Assembly: GCA_029265335.1 (NCBI GenBank)
Contig: JAJUJN010000152.1
Coordinates: 1-5,576 of the forward strand
Reading direction: 5' to 3'
DNA from: Alcaligenaceae bacterium
GTDB lineage: Bacteria; Pseudomonadota; Gammaproteobacteria; Burkholderiales; Burkholderiaceae_B
DNA: 5,576 bases
A program made the translations under genes and the position numbers. The notes below the pieces were generated by a model that did not search any database, was not told the origin of the DNA, and saw nothing but the letters and a program-made list of their open reading frames with translations. This document shows positions 1 through 5,576 of the stretch, piece after piece (positions within the stretch are counted from its first letter, which is position 1; each line of letters opens with the position of its first letter).

Positions 1-27
1 AGCGGGCTTGCCAATAGGCACGGGCAC
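1..27 (-). CDS. Possible start of a gene after purC (5' fragment, candidate purE)
   Basis: Nine codons are visible, beginning at a GTG at 27-25 and reading VPVPIGKPA to the window edge. The start is supported by a strong purine-rich Shine-Dalgarno stretch, GGAAGGAAG, at 42-34 on the minus strand, six bases before the GTG. A second in-frame GTG at 21-19 is also possible. Nine residues cannot identify a family. The guess of purE (N5-carboxyaminoimidazole ribonucleotide mutase) comes only from the frequent fba-purC-purE-purK order in Burkholderiales; PurE proteins often open with a short, poorly conserved lead-in before their glycine-rich core. The start call is moderately supported; the identity is inference. 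Confidence 0.4.
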
Positions 28-46
28 TCTCTGCTTCCTTCCGGAT

Positions 47-63
47 CGGCGCCGCTGGCGCCG
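47..63. repeat. GC-rich inverted repeat between purC and the next gene
   Basis: The arms CGGCGCC and GGCGCCG flank a 3-base spacer, giving a potential 7-bp all-GC stem. It lies in the 95-nt spacer after purC, just upstream of the Shine-Dalgarno site of the next reading frame. No T-run follows on either strand, so it is not a canonical intrinsic terminator. It could stabilise the 3' end of the upstream message or modulate readthrough, or be a by-product of high GC content. Confidence 0.4.
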
Positions 64-122
64 CAACCCGCTGCAACCTCTACTCGCCGGCACCGCCATT
101 CGGGCCGGCGACATCGAACACG

Positions 123-1019
123 CTAAACCGGCGCTGTGCGCCCGGTAAGCGCCTCAAAGGCTTCGCGATACTTGGCGGCGGTACGACCGATGACTTCGGC
201 CGGCAACGCAGGCGCTGGTGCGGTTTTATCCCACGGTTGCTGCTCGAGCCAATCGCGCACGTATTGTTTATCGTACGAGGGTGGGCTGGTGCCCGGCCGA
301 TATTGGCTGGCGGGCCAAAACCGAGAGGAATCGGGGGTGAGCACCTCGTCCATGAGATAGAGGCGGCCAGCAGAATCGAGCCCGAACTCGAACTTGGTGT
401 CGGCAATGATGATGCCGCGCTCGCGGGCATAACTGGCAGCCTCGCTGTACAGCTGTAACGATAGATCGCGAATTTCTGCTGCCCTGCTCTCTCCGACCAG
501 ACTTTGCACGGCCGAAAATTCGATATTTTCGTCGTGTTCGCCCAATTCGGCCTTGGCCGCAGGTGTGAATATCGCGGTTGGCAGAGCCTGGGCCTGCTGC
601 AGGCCTGCTGGCAAGGCAATACCACAAACCCTGCCAGTCGCCTGATAACTGGCCCAACCTGAACCGATGAGGTAGCCCCGCACCACCGCCTCGATCAGCA
701 CGGGCTGCAGGCGCTTGACTACTACCGCGCGGTTGGCCACCTGATCGCGTTCATCGGGCGCCACCACGTCTTCAGCCGCGGTGTCGGTGCTGTGATTGGG
801 CATCACGTGCGCCAGTCGCTCGAGCCAGAACTGCGTGAGCCCGGTGAGCACTGCGCCCTTGCCCGGAATGGGATCGGCGAGCACCACGTCGAAGGCGGAA
901 AGCCTATCGGTGGTAACGATGAGCAACTTATCGGCGCCCACCGCGTAGATGTCGCGCACCTTGCCGCGCGCGAGCAGCGGCAAGGATTTGATGGTGGATT
1001 GGTAGAGCGCCTGGCTCAC
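123..1019 (-). CDS. purC: Phosphoribosylaminoimidazole-succinocarboxamide synthase (SAICAR synthetase)
   Basis: This cytoplasmic enzyme of de novo purine synthesis joins CAIR and L-aspartate using ATP to give SAICAR. The product is 298 aa, the longer form seen in many proteobacteria and yeast rather than the roughly 237-aa E. coli form. Visible motifs in order are the nucleotide-binding ARGKVRDIY (17-25), [10 protein letters not shown] (37-46), the first family signature region [11 protein letters not shown] (112-122), the second signature IADTKFEFG (205-213), and [12 protein letters not shown] (224-235). The frame is open far upstream (to 1190) through the end of fba, but conserved sequence begins only near residue 8, so the GTG at 1019-1017 is chosen. 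It has GAGG at 1031-1028, eight bases away and overlapping the fba TGA. A nearby ATG (1025-1023) is out of frame. The stop is TAG at 125-123. The 10-nt gap to fba implies co-transcription. The identification is very secure and the exact start is likely. Confidence 0.97.
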   Translation of the reverse strand: MSQALYQSTIKSLPLLARGKVRDIYAVGADKLLIVTTDRLSAFDVVLADPIPGKGAVLTGLTQFWLERLAHVMPNHSTDTAAEDVVAPDERDQVANRAVVVKRLQPVLIEAVVRGYLIGSGWASYQATGRVCGIALPAGLQQAQALPTAIFTPAAKAELGEHDENIEFSAVQSLVGESRAAEIRDLSLQLYSEAASYARERGIIIADTKFEFGLDSAGRLYLMDEVLTPDSSRFWPASQYRPGTSPPSYDKQYVRDWLEQQPWDKTAPAPALPAEVIGRTAAKYREAFEALTGRTAPV

Positions 1020-1027
1020 ACCATACG

Positions 1028-1031
1028 CCTC
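1028..1031 (-). promoter_or_regulatory. Ribosome binding site that fixes the purC GTG start
   Basis: GAGG overlaps the fba stop codon (TGAGG) and sits eight bases before the GTG at 1019. It favours GTG at 1019 over the far-upstream in-frame ATG at 1190, which lies inside fba. The overlap with the fba stop suggests translational coupling. Confidence 0.6.
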
Positions 1032-2094
1032 AGGCGACCACCTGCGCCAAATCGCCGGACGCGTAGCGCTCGGCCATTTTGGACAAAGGAATAGGCTTGA
1101 TTTTGTCGGCGTTGCCCGCGGTGCCCAATTGCTCGTAGCGTTGGATGCAGACCTTTTTGGCTGCTTCTCGCGCCGGCTTGAGGTATTCACGGGGGTCGAA
1201 CTTGCTGGGGTTCTCGGCCATGAATCGACGGATGGCAGCGGTCATGGCCAAGCGGATGTCGGTGTCGATGTTGACCTTGCGCACACCGTGCCGAATGGCT
1301 TCCTGGATTTCCTCGATGGGCACACCGTAGGTTTCTCGCATGTCGCCGCCATACTGGCGGATGGCGTCGAGGAGGTCTTGCGGAACGCTCGAGCTGCCAT
1401 GCATGACCAGGTGCGTGTTGGGAATGCGGCGGTGGATTTCTTTCACGCGGTCGATGGCAAGGATGTCGCCAGTAGGCTTGCGAGTGAACTTGTAGGCGCC
1501 GTGGCTGGTGCCGATGGCGATGGCCAGGGCGTCGATCTGGGTGCGCTTGACGAAGTCGGCAGCCTGTTCAGGGTCGGTAAGCAGCTGCTCGCGCGTGAGC
1601 GTGCCATCGGCGCCGTGACCGTCTTCTTTGTCGCCACGCATGGTTTCGAGCGAACCCAGGCAACCTAGCTCACCTTCAACCGTGATGCCCAAAACGTGCG
1701 CCATATCGACCACGCGCCGGGTGACTTCCACGTTGTATTCGTATTCGGCGATGGTTTTGCCGTCTTCACGCAGCGAGCCATCCATCATCACGCTGGAGAA
1801 GCCGAGATCGATGGCGCCGCGGCAAACTTCGGGCGACTGGCCGTGATCTTGGTGCATGACCACGGGGATTTCGGGATAGGTTTCGACTGCAGTATGAAAG
1901 AGCGCCTTGAGAAAGCTTTCTCCGGCATATTTGCGAGCGCCTGCAGAGGCTTGCATGATGACGGGGCTGTTGGTGGCCTTGGCGGCCTCCATGATGGCCT
2001 GCACCTGCTCCAGGTTGTTGACGTTGAAAGCCGGGATGCCGTAACCGTGTTCGGCGGCATGGTCCAGCAACTGACGCATAGACACGAGGGCCAT
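1030..2094 (-). CDS. fba: Class II fructose-bisphosphate aldolase, Calvin-cycle subtype
   Basis: This cytoplasmic zinc-dependent aldolase interconverts fructose 1,6-bisphosphate with dihydroxyacetone phosphate and glyceraldehyde 3-phosphate, in glycolysis, gluconeogenesis and, where present, the Calvin cycle (the cbbA/fbaA group). The 354-aa length fits the family. Visible motifs are the N-terminal [18 protein letters not shown] (81-85), with the catalytic Asp83 and zinc ligand His84; VEGELGCLG (139-147) with its metal-site glutamates; [10 protein letters not shown] (194-203) with zinc ligand His198; MHGSSSVP (231-238) with zinc ligand His232; and the phosphate/substrate-binding NIDTDIR (275-281). 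The ATG at 2094 is preceded by AGGAG six bases upstream (2105-2101). The last codons abut the purC ribosome binding site, with a 10-nt gap to purC. No defect is seen. The gene lies 89 nt after a pilus-associated transglycosylase gene, to which it is functionally unrelated. Confidence 0.98.
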   Translation of the reverse strand: MALVSMRQLLDHAAEHGYGIPAFNVNNLEQVQAIMEAAKATNSPVIMQASAGARKYAGESFLKALFHTAVETYPEIPVVMHQDHGQSPEVCRGAIDLGFSSVMMDGSLREDGKTIAEYEYNVEVTRRVVDMAHVLGITVEGELGCLGSLETMRGDKEDGHGADGTLTREQLLTDPEQAADFVKRTQIDALAIAIGTSHGAYKFTRKPTGDILAIDRVKEIHRRIPNTHLVMHGSSSVPQDLLDAIRQYGGDMRETYGVPIEEIQEAIRHGVRKVNIDTDIRLAMTAAIRRFMAENPSKFDPREYLKPAREAAKKVCIQRYEQLGTAGNADKIKPIPLSKMAERYASGDLAQVVA

Positions 2095-2126
2095 GGCGTG
2101 CTCCTGTTACAAAGTGGGGACGCGGC

Positions 2127-2148
2127 AGCGCGCTGGGAGCGACGCGCC
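2127..2148 (-). other. Weak GC hairpin in the presumed fba leader
   Basis: On the minus strand GGCGCG (2148-2143) can pair with CGCGCT (2132-2127), including one G-U pair, around a 10-base loop. There is no T-run after it, so it is a poor intrinsic terminator candidate. It would lie in the 5' leader of fba if the promoter proposed at 2168-2176 is used. Chance occurrence in GC-rich DNA is quite possible. Confidence 0.25.
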
Positions 2149-2167
2149 AAATCGAGAGTTCGGGCGC

Positions 2168-2176
2168 ATTTTACCA
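2168..2176 (-). promoter_or_regulatory. Candidate extended -10 promoter for fba-purC
   Basis: The minus strand reads TGGTAAAAT. This is a TGn extension followed by TAAAAT, which matches the sigma-70 -10 consensus at five of six positions. It is the only AT-rich patch in the spacer between the transglycosylase gene and fba. No good -35 hexamer is seen 16-18 bases upstream, which extended -10 promoters can tolerate. Transcription would start near 2161, leaving a leader of about 66 nt. This is a pattern match only. Confidence 0.35.
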
Positions 2177-2183
2177 ATGAACG

Positions 2184-2810
2184 TCAGGGAGAGGCGCCGG
2201 AGGGTTCGGGACGGACACGAAAGTCTGGTGTGCGAGTGGCTTGGGGCGGCTGAGCGGCTGGCAGTTGGGCCGCGGCTGGGTTGCGCGTGAGTGCTTGATT
2301 TCTGCTGAGAATCTCGAGCTGCTTTTGCACCCGCTTCACGTAGCGCAATTGTAAGCTTGGTGTACGCGCATTATAGGCGCCGACCGCACGCCACACCGGA
2401 CCCAATCTGGCCATATTGTCCGCCAAAATCCACGCTCCAACATACGCCGATATACACGGGTCGTACAAGTCTTTTTCTGCGACTTTCCACTGAGCCAAGG
2501 TGGGCAGCCAGCTGGAATTGATCTGCATGAGCCCAACGTCGTAACTGCCGTTGCGATTGGCCCGGTTCACCGCCTTGGGGTCGCCCCCGGATTCCGTTTG
2601 AGCGATGGCACGCAGCAGTAGTGAAGGCAGCTTGAAATGCCGCGCGGCCCGATTCAGGCAATCGTGAACGCGGCCGGGTGCAAGGCTGGTTCGGGCCGTT
2701 CTACTCTCCTGCAGCAACTCAGCCCACGGCGCCACCGAATGCACTGGCGGTGCTGCCAGGCCAAGCGAAAGACACGAGGCGCCGACCAGACATCGAATCA
2801 CCTTGGCCAT
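2184..2810 (-). CDS. Pilus-associated lytic transglycosylase, IagB/R64 PilT type
   Basis: This 208-aa exported protein has a transglycosylase SLT (goose-lysozyme-like) domain. Such enzymes cleave the MurNAc-GlcNAc bond of peptidoglycan in the periplasm and locally open the wall for pili or secretion systems. A hydrophobic N-terminal signal segment covers about residues 5-20. The catalytic glutamate is Glu73 in AIAQTESGG (68-76), followed by NRNGSYDVGLMQINSSW (85-101) and GAYNAR (144-149), all typical of the IagB/PilT subgroup. Cys51 and Cys119 are placed to form the disulfide usual in this group. A proline/alanine-rich tail (about 175-208) extends beyond the domain. The ATG at 2810 is chosen over an upstream in-frame start at 3191 because it is followed by the signal peptide and preceded by GGAGG five bases away. 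It starts 1 nt after the pilV-like stop. The R64 equivalent is called pilT; that name is avoided here because PilT elsewhere means the retraction ATPase. Confidence 0.93.
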   Translation of the reverse strand: MAKVIRCLVGASCLSLGLAAPPVHSVAPWAELLQESRTARTSLAPGRVHDCLNRAARHFKLPSLLLRAIAQTESGGDPKAVNRANRNGSYDVGLMQINSSWLPTLAQWKVAEKDLYDPCISAYVGAWILADNMARLGPVWRAVGAYNARTPSLQLRYVKRVQKQLEILSRNQALTRNPAAAQLPAAQPPQATRTPDFRVRPEPSGASP

Positions 2811-2811
2811 A

Positions 2812-4029
2812 TCACCCTCCCGCGCCCTGAATGCAGCCGTACACCGCATACGCCCTGGCCGCGGGGCCGCCGCCCGCGAGGCGAACGCGCCCGCCTTGCA
2901 GCGCCACGGTCTGCACGACGTCGATACGACTGGCCGCCGTGCTGGCAAGATCGCCACTGAAGCTGCCGGAAATCGTGACGGCGCCAGAGGCGTCAGCCGA
3001 CCCACTGCCTGTGAGGCTGCCGCTGACCTGGCCGCGCACATCGATGTCGGCACCGCGCAAGGCCACGTCGACGTCCTGCAGGGCCACCTCCACAAAGGCC
3101 TGGGTACCACCCGGACACGAAGGCTGGGGTACTGGGTCGCCATCGGCAAGGTTGCCCTGACGACCCTGCACCACGTAGCGATCGAGCTCAAACCAGATTC
3201 CCGTCAGGCACACGCCGAGGGTGCCGCGCGCCGTACGCGCATAGCGCCCGTCGGAACTGCAGATATCGCCGGGAACTACTGCCGTATTCCAACTCAGGCC
3301 CGTGGCCGTGTCGATCTCGCCTTCGACATGCAAGGCATTCTGCAACCACACTTCGCGTCGGTCTCCCTGACGGACAAACTGGTGAAACGGGGTGGTTTCA
3401 AGGTCGGCCGTGACGGCTACCATTCCTGGTACTGCGCCCAGGGGGTTGGCGACATCGAACAACGCTCCCCTGACACGTTCCGGGTGACCCGGCGGGGCGT
3501 GCCCGCCGTAGCCCTGGGTGGCGAGCATGAAACTGCCAACCAACACAGCACTATGACCGCTCGCCCCGGTCTGCCGCAAAGGCTCCGATCCATAGACGAT
3601 GGCGCGAAGCTGGCAATCTTCCCCAGGACAGCTACCAATACGTTCCACTCTGATCCGTACTTCGCCCGCCAACGTCGAGCCCACCTGCACCGCAGCGGGT
3701 AAGGTAGCGGCGACCCCATCGGGGTCGGCGATCTGCAATCGCTGGGCCGAGAAATCCCAGGGTGGCTCGCCCTGGAAATGCACGGGCAGCTCCGCACGCG
3801 GCACGGCCGGGGACGGATAGCCAGCGAGCGCGTCGAAGTGCCGCACCAACGCGGCCTGCACGGCGCCTCTCACGGTGAGAAAAAGCGCTCCCGTGGCCCG
3901 CGCAGCATCGTCTTCAAGCTCGTTCTGAGTACGGTTGGCCAGCCACACTGCACCCAGCATCATCAGCAAACCCACAAAGGTGAGCTCGAGGAGCGTGAAG
4001 CCGCGCACCCGTGTCAATAAGGGTCGCAT
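2812..4029 (-). CDS. pilV: Large type IVb minor prepilin / pilus tip protein, PilV-like
   Basis: This 405-aa protein has a short basic leader and a type IV prepilin site, RG|FTLLEL, with cleavage after Gly10 and the conserved Glu at mature position +5 (Glu15). A hydrophobic helix follows (about 11-31). The size and position beside the major pilin fit the PilV tip adhesin of R64-like pili, or TcpB/CofB-type minor pilins that initiate the fibre. Six cysteines lie outside the helix: 134 and 139 (CPGEDC), 257, 274, 305 and 399. The segment with Cys257, Cys274 and GxW (277-279) resembles a cysteine/tryptophan motif recalled from PilV proteins. Residues 312-385 form an alternating hydrophobic, Gly/Ser-rich beta repeat. 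The ATG at 4029 lies 5 nt after the pilS-like stop, with a modest GGTGAG site; the upstream in-frame start at 4212 lies inside pilS and lacks the leader logic. No shufflon repeats or alternative C-terminal segments follow. Prepilin status is secure; the PilV assignment is probable. Confidence 0.8.
   Translation of the reverse strand: MRPLLTRVRGFTLLELTFVGLLMMLGAVWLANRTQNELEDDAARATGALFLTVRGAVQAALVRHFDALAGYPSPAVPRAELPVHFQGEPPWDFSAQRLQIADPDGVAATLPAAVQVGSTLAGEVRIRVERIGSCPGEDCQLRAIVYGSEPLRQTGASGHSAVLVGSFMLATQGYGGHAPPGHPERVRGALFDVANPLGAVPGMVAVTADLETTPFHQFVRQGDRREVWLQNALHVEGEIDTATGLSWNTAVVPGDICSSDGRYARTARGTLGVCLTGIWFELDRYVVQGRQGNLADGDPVPQPSCPGGTQAFVEVALQDVDVALRGADIDVRGQVSGSLTGSGSADASGAVTISGSFSGDLASTAASRIDVVQTVALQGGRVRLAGGGPAARAYAVYGCIQGAGG
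2816..2820 (-). promoter_or_regulatory. Ribosome binding site of the transglycosylase gene inside the pilV-like 3' end
   Basis: GGAGG is embedded in the last Gly-Gly codons before the TGA of the upstream prepilin gene, five bases before the ATG at 2810. It fixes that start and implies translational coupling of the two pilus genes. Confidence 0.7.
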
Positions 4030-4034
4030 CCCAC

Positions 4035-4697
4035 TCACCAAACGGTGAAAGCAAAGGTATTGCTGTCTCCGCCCCGACACGCGGCCTGCGTATTCATGGG
4101 TGAATAAGCGAGCGGGCTCGCAGCCATGGCGTCTTTCACCACGGCATTGCTGTCGCCTGTGATTTCGATGCGCTCTGCCACTCGCTGCATCAGAGACGCC
4201 AGCGCAGGACACGCCGCGTCATTCACAGCATCGAGCGTGAGCGTGAACGCGGCTCCCGACTCGGCCGGAGCCACGGCGATAAGACCGGTGGTGGTGCCGT
4301 TGCCACCCAGCCCATGAGCCACGCGGGCGAACGTGCTGGCATCGACCGACACTACGCTCGAAGTGCGGAGCGCGCGCGCCAGGTTCTCGGTGTCGATCGC
4401 CGCATAGGGGTTGCTGGTGCCCTGGGCGTTGGCCTTGGTGCGAGCCACATAGCGCTGCAACTCGCCAGCCACTTCGGGCACTTTGTTCTCGATCACGTAG
4501 CTATTGATCGCTGGAATTCCGATGATGGAAATGATGAGAATGATGGCCGTGACAATGGAAACTTCTACCAGGCTGAAGCCCGAGACACTCTGTCGCGAGG
4601 GTGGCGGAAAGCGCCAGCGGCGGCCGAAGCTTTTGTGGGATACCGGGCGGGACATCGGCAGTGGTGCTGGCGCTGGGGCTGGAAGGGGTGACATCAT
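4035..4697 (-). CDS. pilS: Type IVb major prepilin, PilS-like
   Basis: This 220-aa prepilin probably builds the pilus shaft. A basic, proline-rich leader of 40 residues (PAPAPAP at 6-12) ends at Gly40, followed by mature FSLVEVSIVTAII with Glu at +5 (Glu45). The hydrophobic N-terminal helix spans about 41-65, continuing as an amphipathic helix to about 90. The mature pilin would be 180 aa. Cys163 and Cys207 are placed to form the C-terminal disulfide loop, and the ending ACRGGDSNTFAF matches the PilS-family C-terminal pattern. The first of two tandem ATGs (4697) is chosen because GGAG lies seven bases upstream. A TTG at 4718 lacks such a site, and an ATG at 4655, which would give a 26-residue leader, has none either. 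The gene follows the platform protein gene after 61 nt and precedes pilV by 5 nt. Processing needs a type IV prepilin peptidase not seen here. Confidence 0.9.
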   Translation of the reverse strand: MMSPLPAPAPAPLPMSRPVSHKSFGRRWRFPPPSRQSVSGFSLVEVSIVTAIILIISIIGIPAINSYVIENKVPEVAGELQRYVARTKANAQGTSNPYAAIDTENLARALRTSSVVSVDASTFARVAHGLGGNGTTTGLIAVAPAESGAAFTLTLDAVNDAACPALASLMQRVAERIEITGDSNAVVKDAMAASPLAYSPMNTQAACRGGDSNTFAFTVW

Positions 4698-4704
4698 GAT
4701 CAAT

Positions 4705-4708
4705 CTCC
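4705..4708 (-). promoter_or_regulatory. Ribosome binding site deciding the pilS-like start
   Basis: GGAG stands seven bases before the ATG at 4697. The alternatives, TTG at 4718 and ATG at 4655, have no comparable site, so the long 40-residue leader is favoured. Confidence 0.65.
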
Positions 4709-4758
4709 GAAGTAACAAAGCGAGAAACCGTTGGCCCGGATGGCCTCACGGACCAAAC

Positions 4759-5576
4759 TCAACCGGCAGCAAACACCGCCTGCATGGCACGGCGCAGTTC
4801 ATCGATCACGGCGTAATGCCAGAACATCAGGGCAAGTACCGTGACCACTGCCACTCCGAGCAAGAACCAACGCAATCGGGTAGCGCGGCGCAACAAGCTG
4901 CCCAACCATTGCTGCTCGATGCGGGTGCCGGTGCGGGCCACGGCTTCGTCGATGCCATGCACCTCCACCATGTCGCTCAAAAAGCCATAGATGTCGCGGT
5001 CCAACAGGCCGGTGGCGAACACCTCCGCGCCCGACACACCGTCGTCCACCCGCTCGACCATGCCTTGCAGATGCGAGCGCAGCCAACGGTTAGCTCCCGC
5101 CCACTGCGCCAGCAAAGCGTCACGCAGCGACATCCCGGCACCGCCTCGTGGACGCAGCAGCCCCGTGAGCAAGGCCAGGAATCGAATGCTGTGGAAGTCG
5201 CGGTAGAGTCGCCAGATCGAGCGGCGATCGAGCCAATGTCGCCCTGGCCCCGTGTAATTTGGCAACGACACCACCACCAGCACCACGATGAGCGCGCCCA
5301 GGCCCAGCACCCACGGCCAATGGACTTCGAGCGTTGCGGCCAAGGCGTACAAACGTCTGGTATGCACGCCCAGATACTCCTCCGGCACCATGCGAAAGGT
5401 CTGTTGCAGCGAAGGCACAGTCGCGAGCGGCACCAGCGCCAAAACTCCCAACATGACCGCGCAGGCCACCAGGGCCGAAAGCAAGGTGGCGATCATGCCG
5501 CGACGCGCTTCATCGAGCAGTCGTACTGTGCGCGCCAGGTCTTCCAGACCACTGGCCAGAGCACGGCTGCCGGCCA
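4759..5576 (-). CDS. pilR: Type IV pilus inner-membrane platform protein, PilR/GspF family (N-terminus cut off by window edge)
   Basis: This is the polytopic membrane protein on which the type IVb pilus is assembled, working with the cytoplasmic assembly ATPase. About 271 residues are visible; the frame stays open to the right edge (AGSRALASGLEDLARTVRLL before the Met at 5496), so that Met is internal. R64-type PilR proteins are about 370 aa, so roughly 100 residues are missing. Predicted membrane segments are at visible residues about 28-50, 87-106 and 234-255. Between the last two is a second T2SSF-type cytoplasmic domain, with FLALLTGLL (about 132-140), SLRDALLAQ, and the late TGLLDRDIYGFLSDMVEVHG region. 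Three visible hydrophobic segments and the ending just after the last one match the family topology. The gene ends at TGA 4761-4759, 61 nt before pilS. Naming by R64 homology is inferred from neighbours and topology. Confidence 0.88.
   Translation of the reverse strand, partial: AGSRALASGLEDLARTVRLLDEARRGMIATLLSALVACAVMLGVLALVPLATVPSLQQTFRMVPEEYLGVHTRRLYALAATLEVHWPWVLGLGALIVVLVVVSLPNYTGPGRHWLDRRSIWRLYRDFHSIRFLALLTGLLRPRGGAGMSLRDALLAQWAGANRWLRSHLQGMVERVDDGVSGAEVFATGLLDRDIYGFLSDMVEVHGIDEAVARTGTRIEQQWLGSLLRRATRLRWFLLGVAVVTVLALMFWHYAVIDELRRAMQAVFAAG

Noticed and set aside
80..625. 181-codon minus-strand frame overlapping purC
   Set aside because: It is another frame of the purC coding region. 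The real frame carries all SAICAR synthetase motifs.
1129..1668. 179-codon plus-strand frame opposite fba
   Set aside because: It is antisense to a fully conserved aldolase gene. Its Val/Gly/Asp/His-rich composition is the usual mirror of GC-rich codon use.
1696..2253. 185-codon plus-strand frame opposite the fba 5' half and spacer
   Set aside because: It is a mirror frame of fba with no family signature. The start has no supported translation signal.
3065..3082. Adjacent palindromes ACGTCGACGT and CCTGCAGG
   Set aside because: They lie inside coding sequence for the Asp-Val-Asp repeat region of PilV and are explained by codon use; there is no sign of a regulatory role.
2803..3702. 299-codon plus-strand open frame antisense to the pilV-like gene
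   Set aside because: It lies opposite a clear prepilin gene, shows no recognisable domain or convincing ribosome binding site, and is Arg/Ala/His-rich as expected for GC-rich antisense frames.
2812..4110. Shufflon (invertible C-terminal segments with sfx-like repeats) at pilV
   Set aside because: No repeated 19-base recombination-site-like sequences, alternative 3' cassettes or recombinase gene were found. The next gene starts 1 nt after the stop.
1..5576. CRISPR array, tRNA, rRNA, insertion sequence or toxin-antitoxin pair
   Set aside because: No spaced repeats, clover-leaf sequences, transposase motifs or small paired genes are visible. The window is nearly filled by the six annotated genes.

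Overview
The window reads almost entirely on the minus strand and holds two functional modules. It suggests a GC-rich betaproteobacterium, probably Burkholderiales and perhaps Alcaligenaceae-like. The taxonomic guess rests on the Calvin-cycle-type class II aldolase (closely similar, as recalled, to Bordetella/Burkholderia Fba), the long 298-aa form of PurC, and the fba-purC order familiar from that group. It is an inference, not a database result.

Right part (about 5576 down to 2184): the 3' end of a type IVb pilus cluster of the R64 thin-pilus/CFA-III kind. In transcription order it contains a polytopic inner-membrane platform protein (PilR-like, 5' end outside the window), a major type IVb prepilin (PilS-like) with a long proline-rich leader, a large minor prepilin or tip-adhesin candidate (PilV-like, 405 aa), and a periplasmic IagB/PilT-type lytic transglycosylase. 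Gaps are 61, 5 and 1 nt, so this looks like one operon with translational coupling at the last two junctions. The platform protein would assemble pilin subunits, PilS would form the shaft, PilV would start or cap the fibre, and the transglycosylase would open peptidoglycan for the pilus machine. The ATPase, secretin and prepilin peptidase are not in the window.

Middle (2095-2183): an 89-nt spacer separates the pilus genes from housekeeping metabolism. It carries a possible extended -10 promoter for fba, a weak hairpin and a good Shine-Dalgarno site. No convincing intrinsic terminator, tRNA, integrase or attachment site is visible.

Left part (2094 down to 1): fba (glycolysis/gluconeogenesis/Calvin cycle), then purC (purine biosynthesis) starting at GTG 10 nt after the fba stop, then a 95-nt spacer with a GC-rich inverted repeat and a possible gene start running off the left edge. 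By synteny that last gene could be purE.

The plus-strand open frames, some of them long, are judged to be antisense shadows of these genes. No spacer exceeds 300 bases. The most interesting material is the PilV-like protein, which appears to have one fixed, glycine/serine-rich beta-repeat C-terminus instead of a shufflon, and the abrupt junction of pilus genes with conserved central-metabolism genes.
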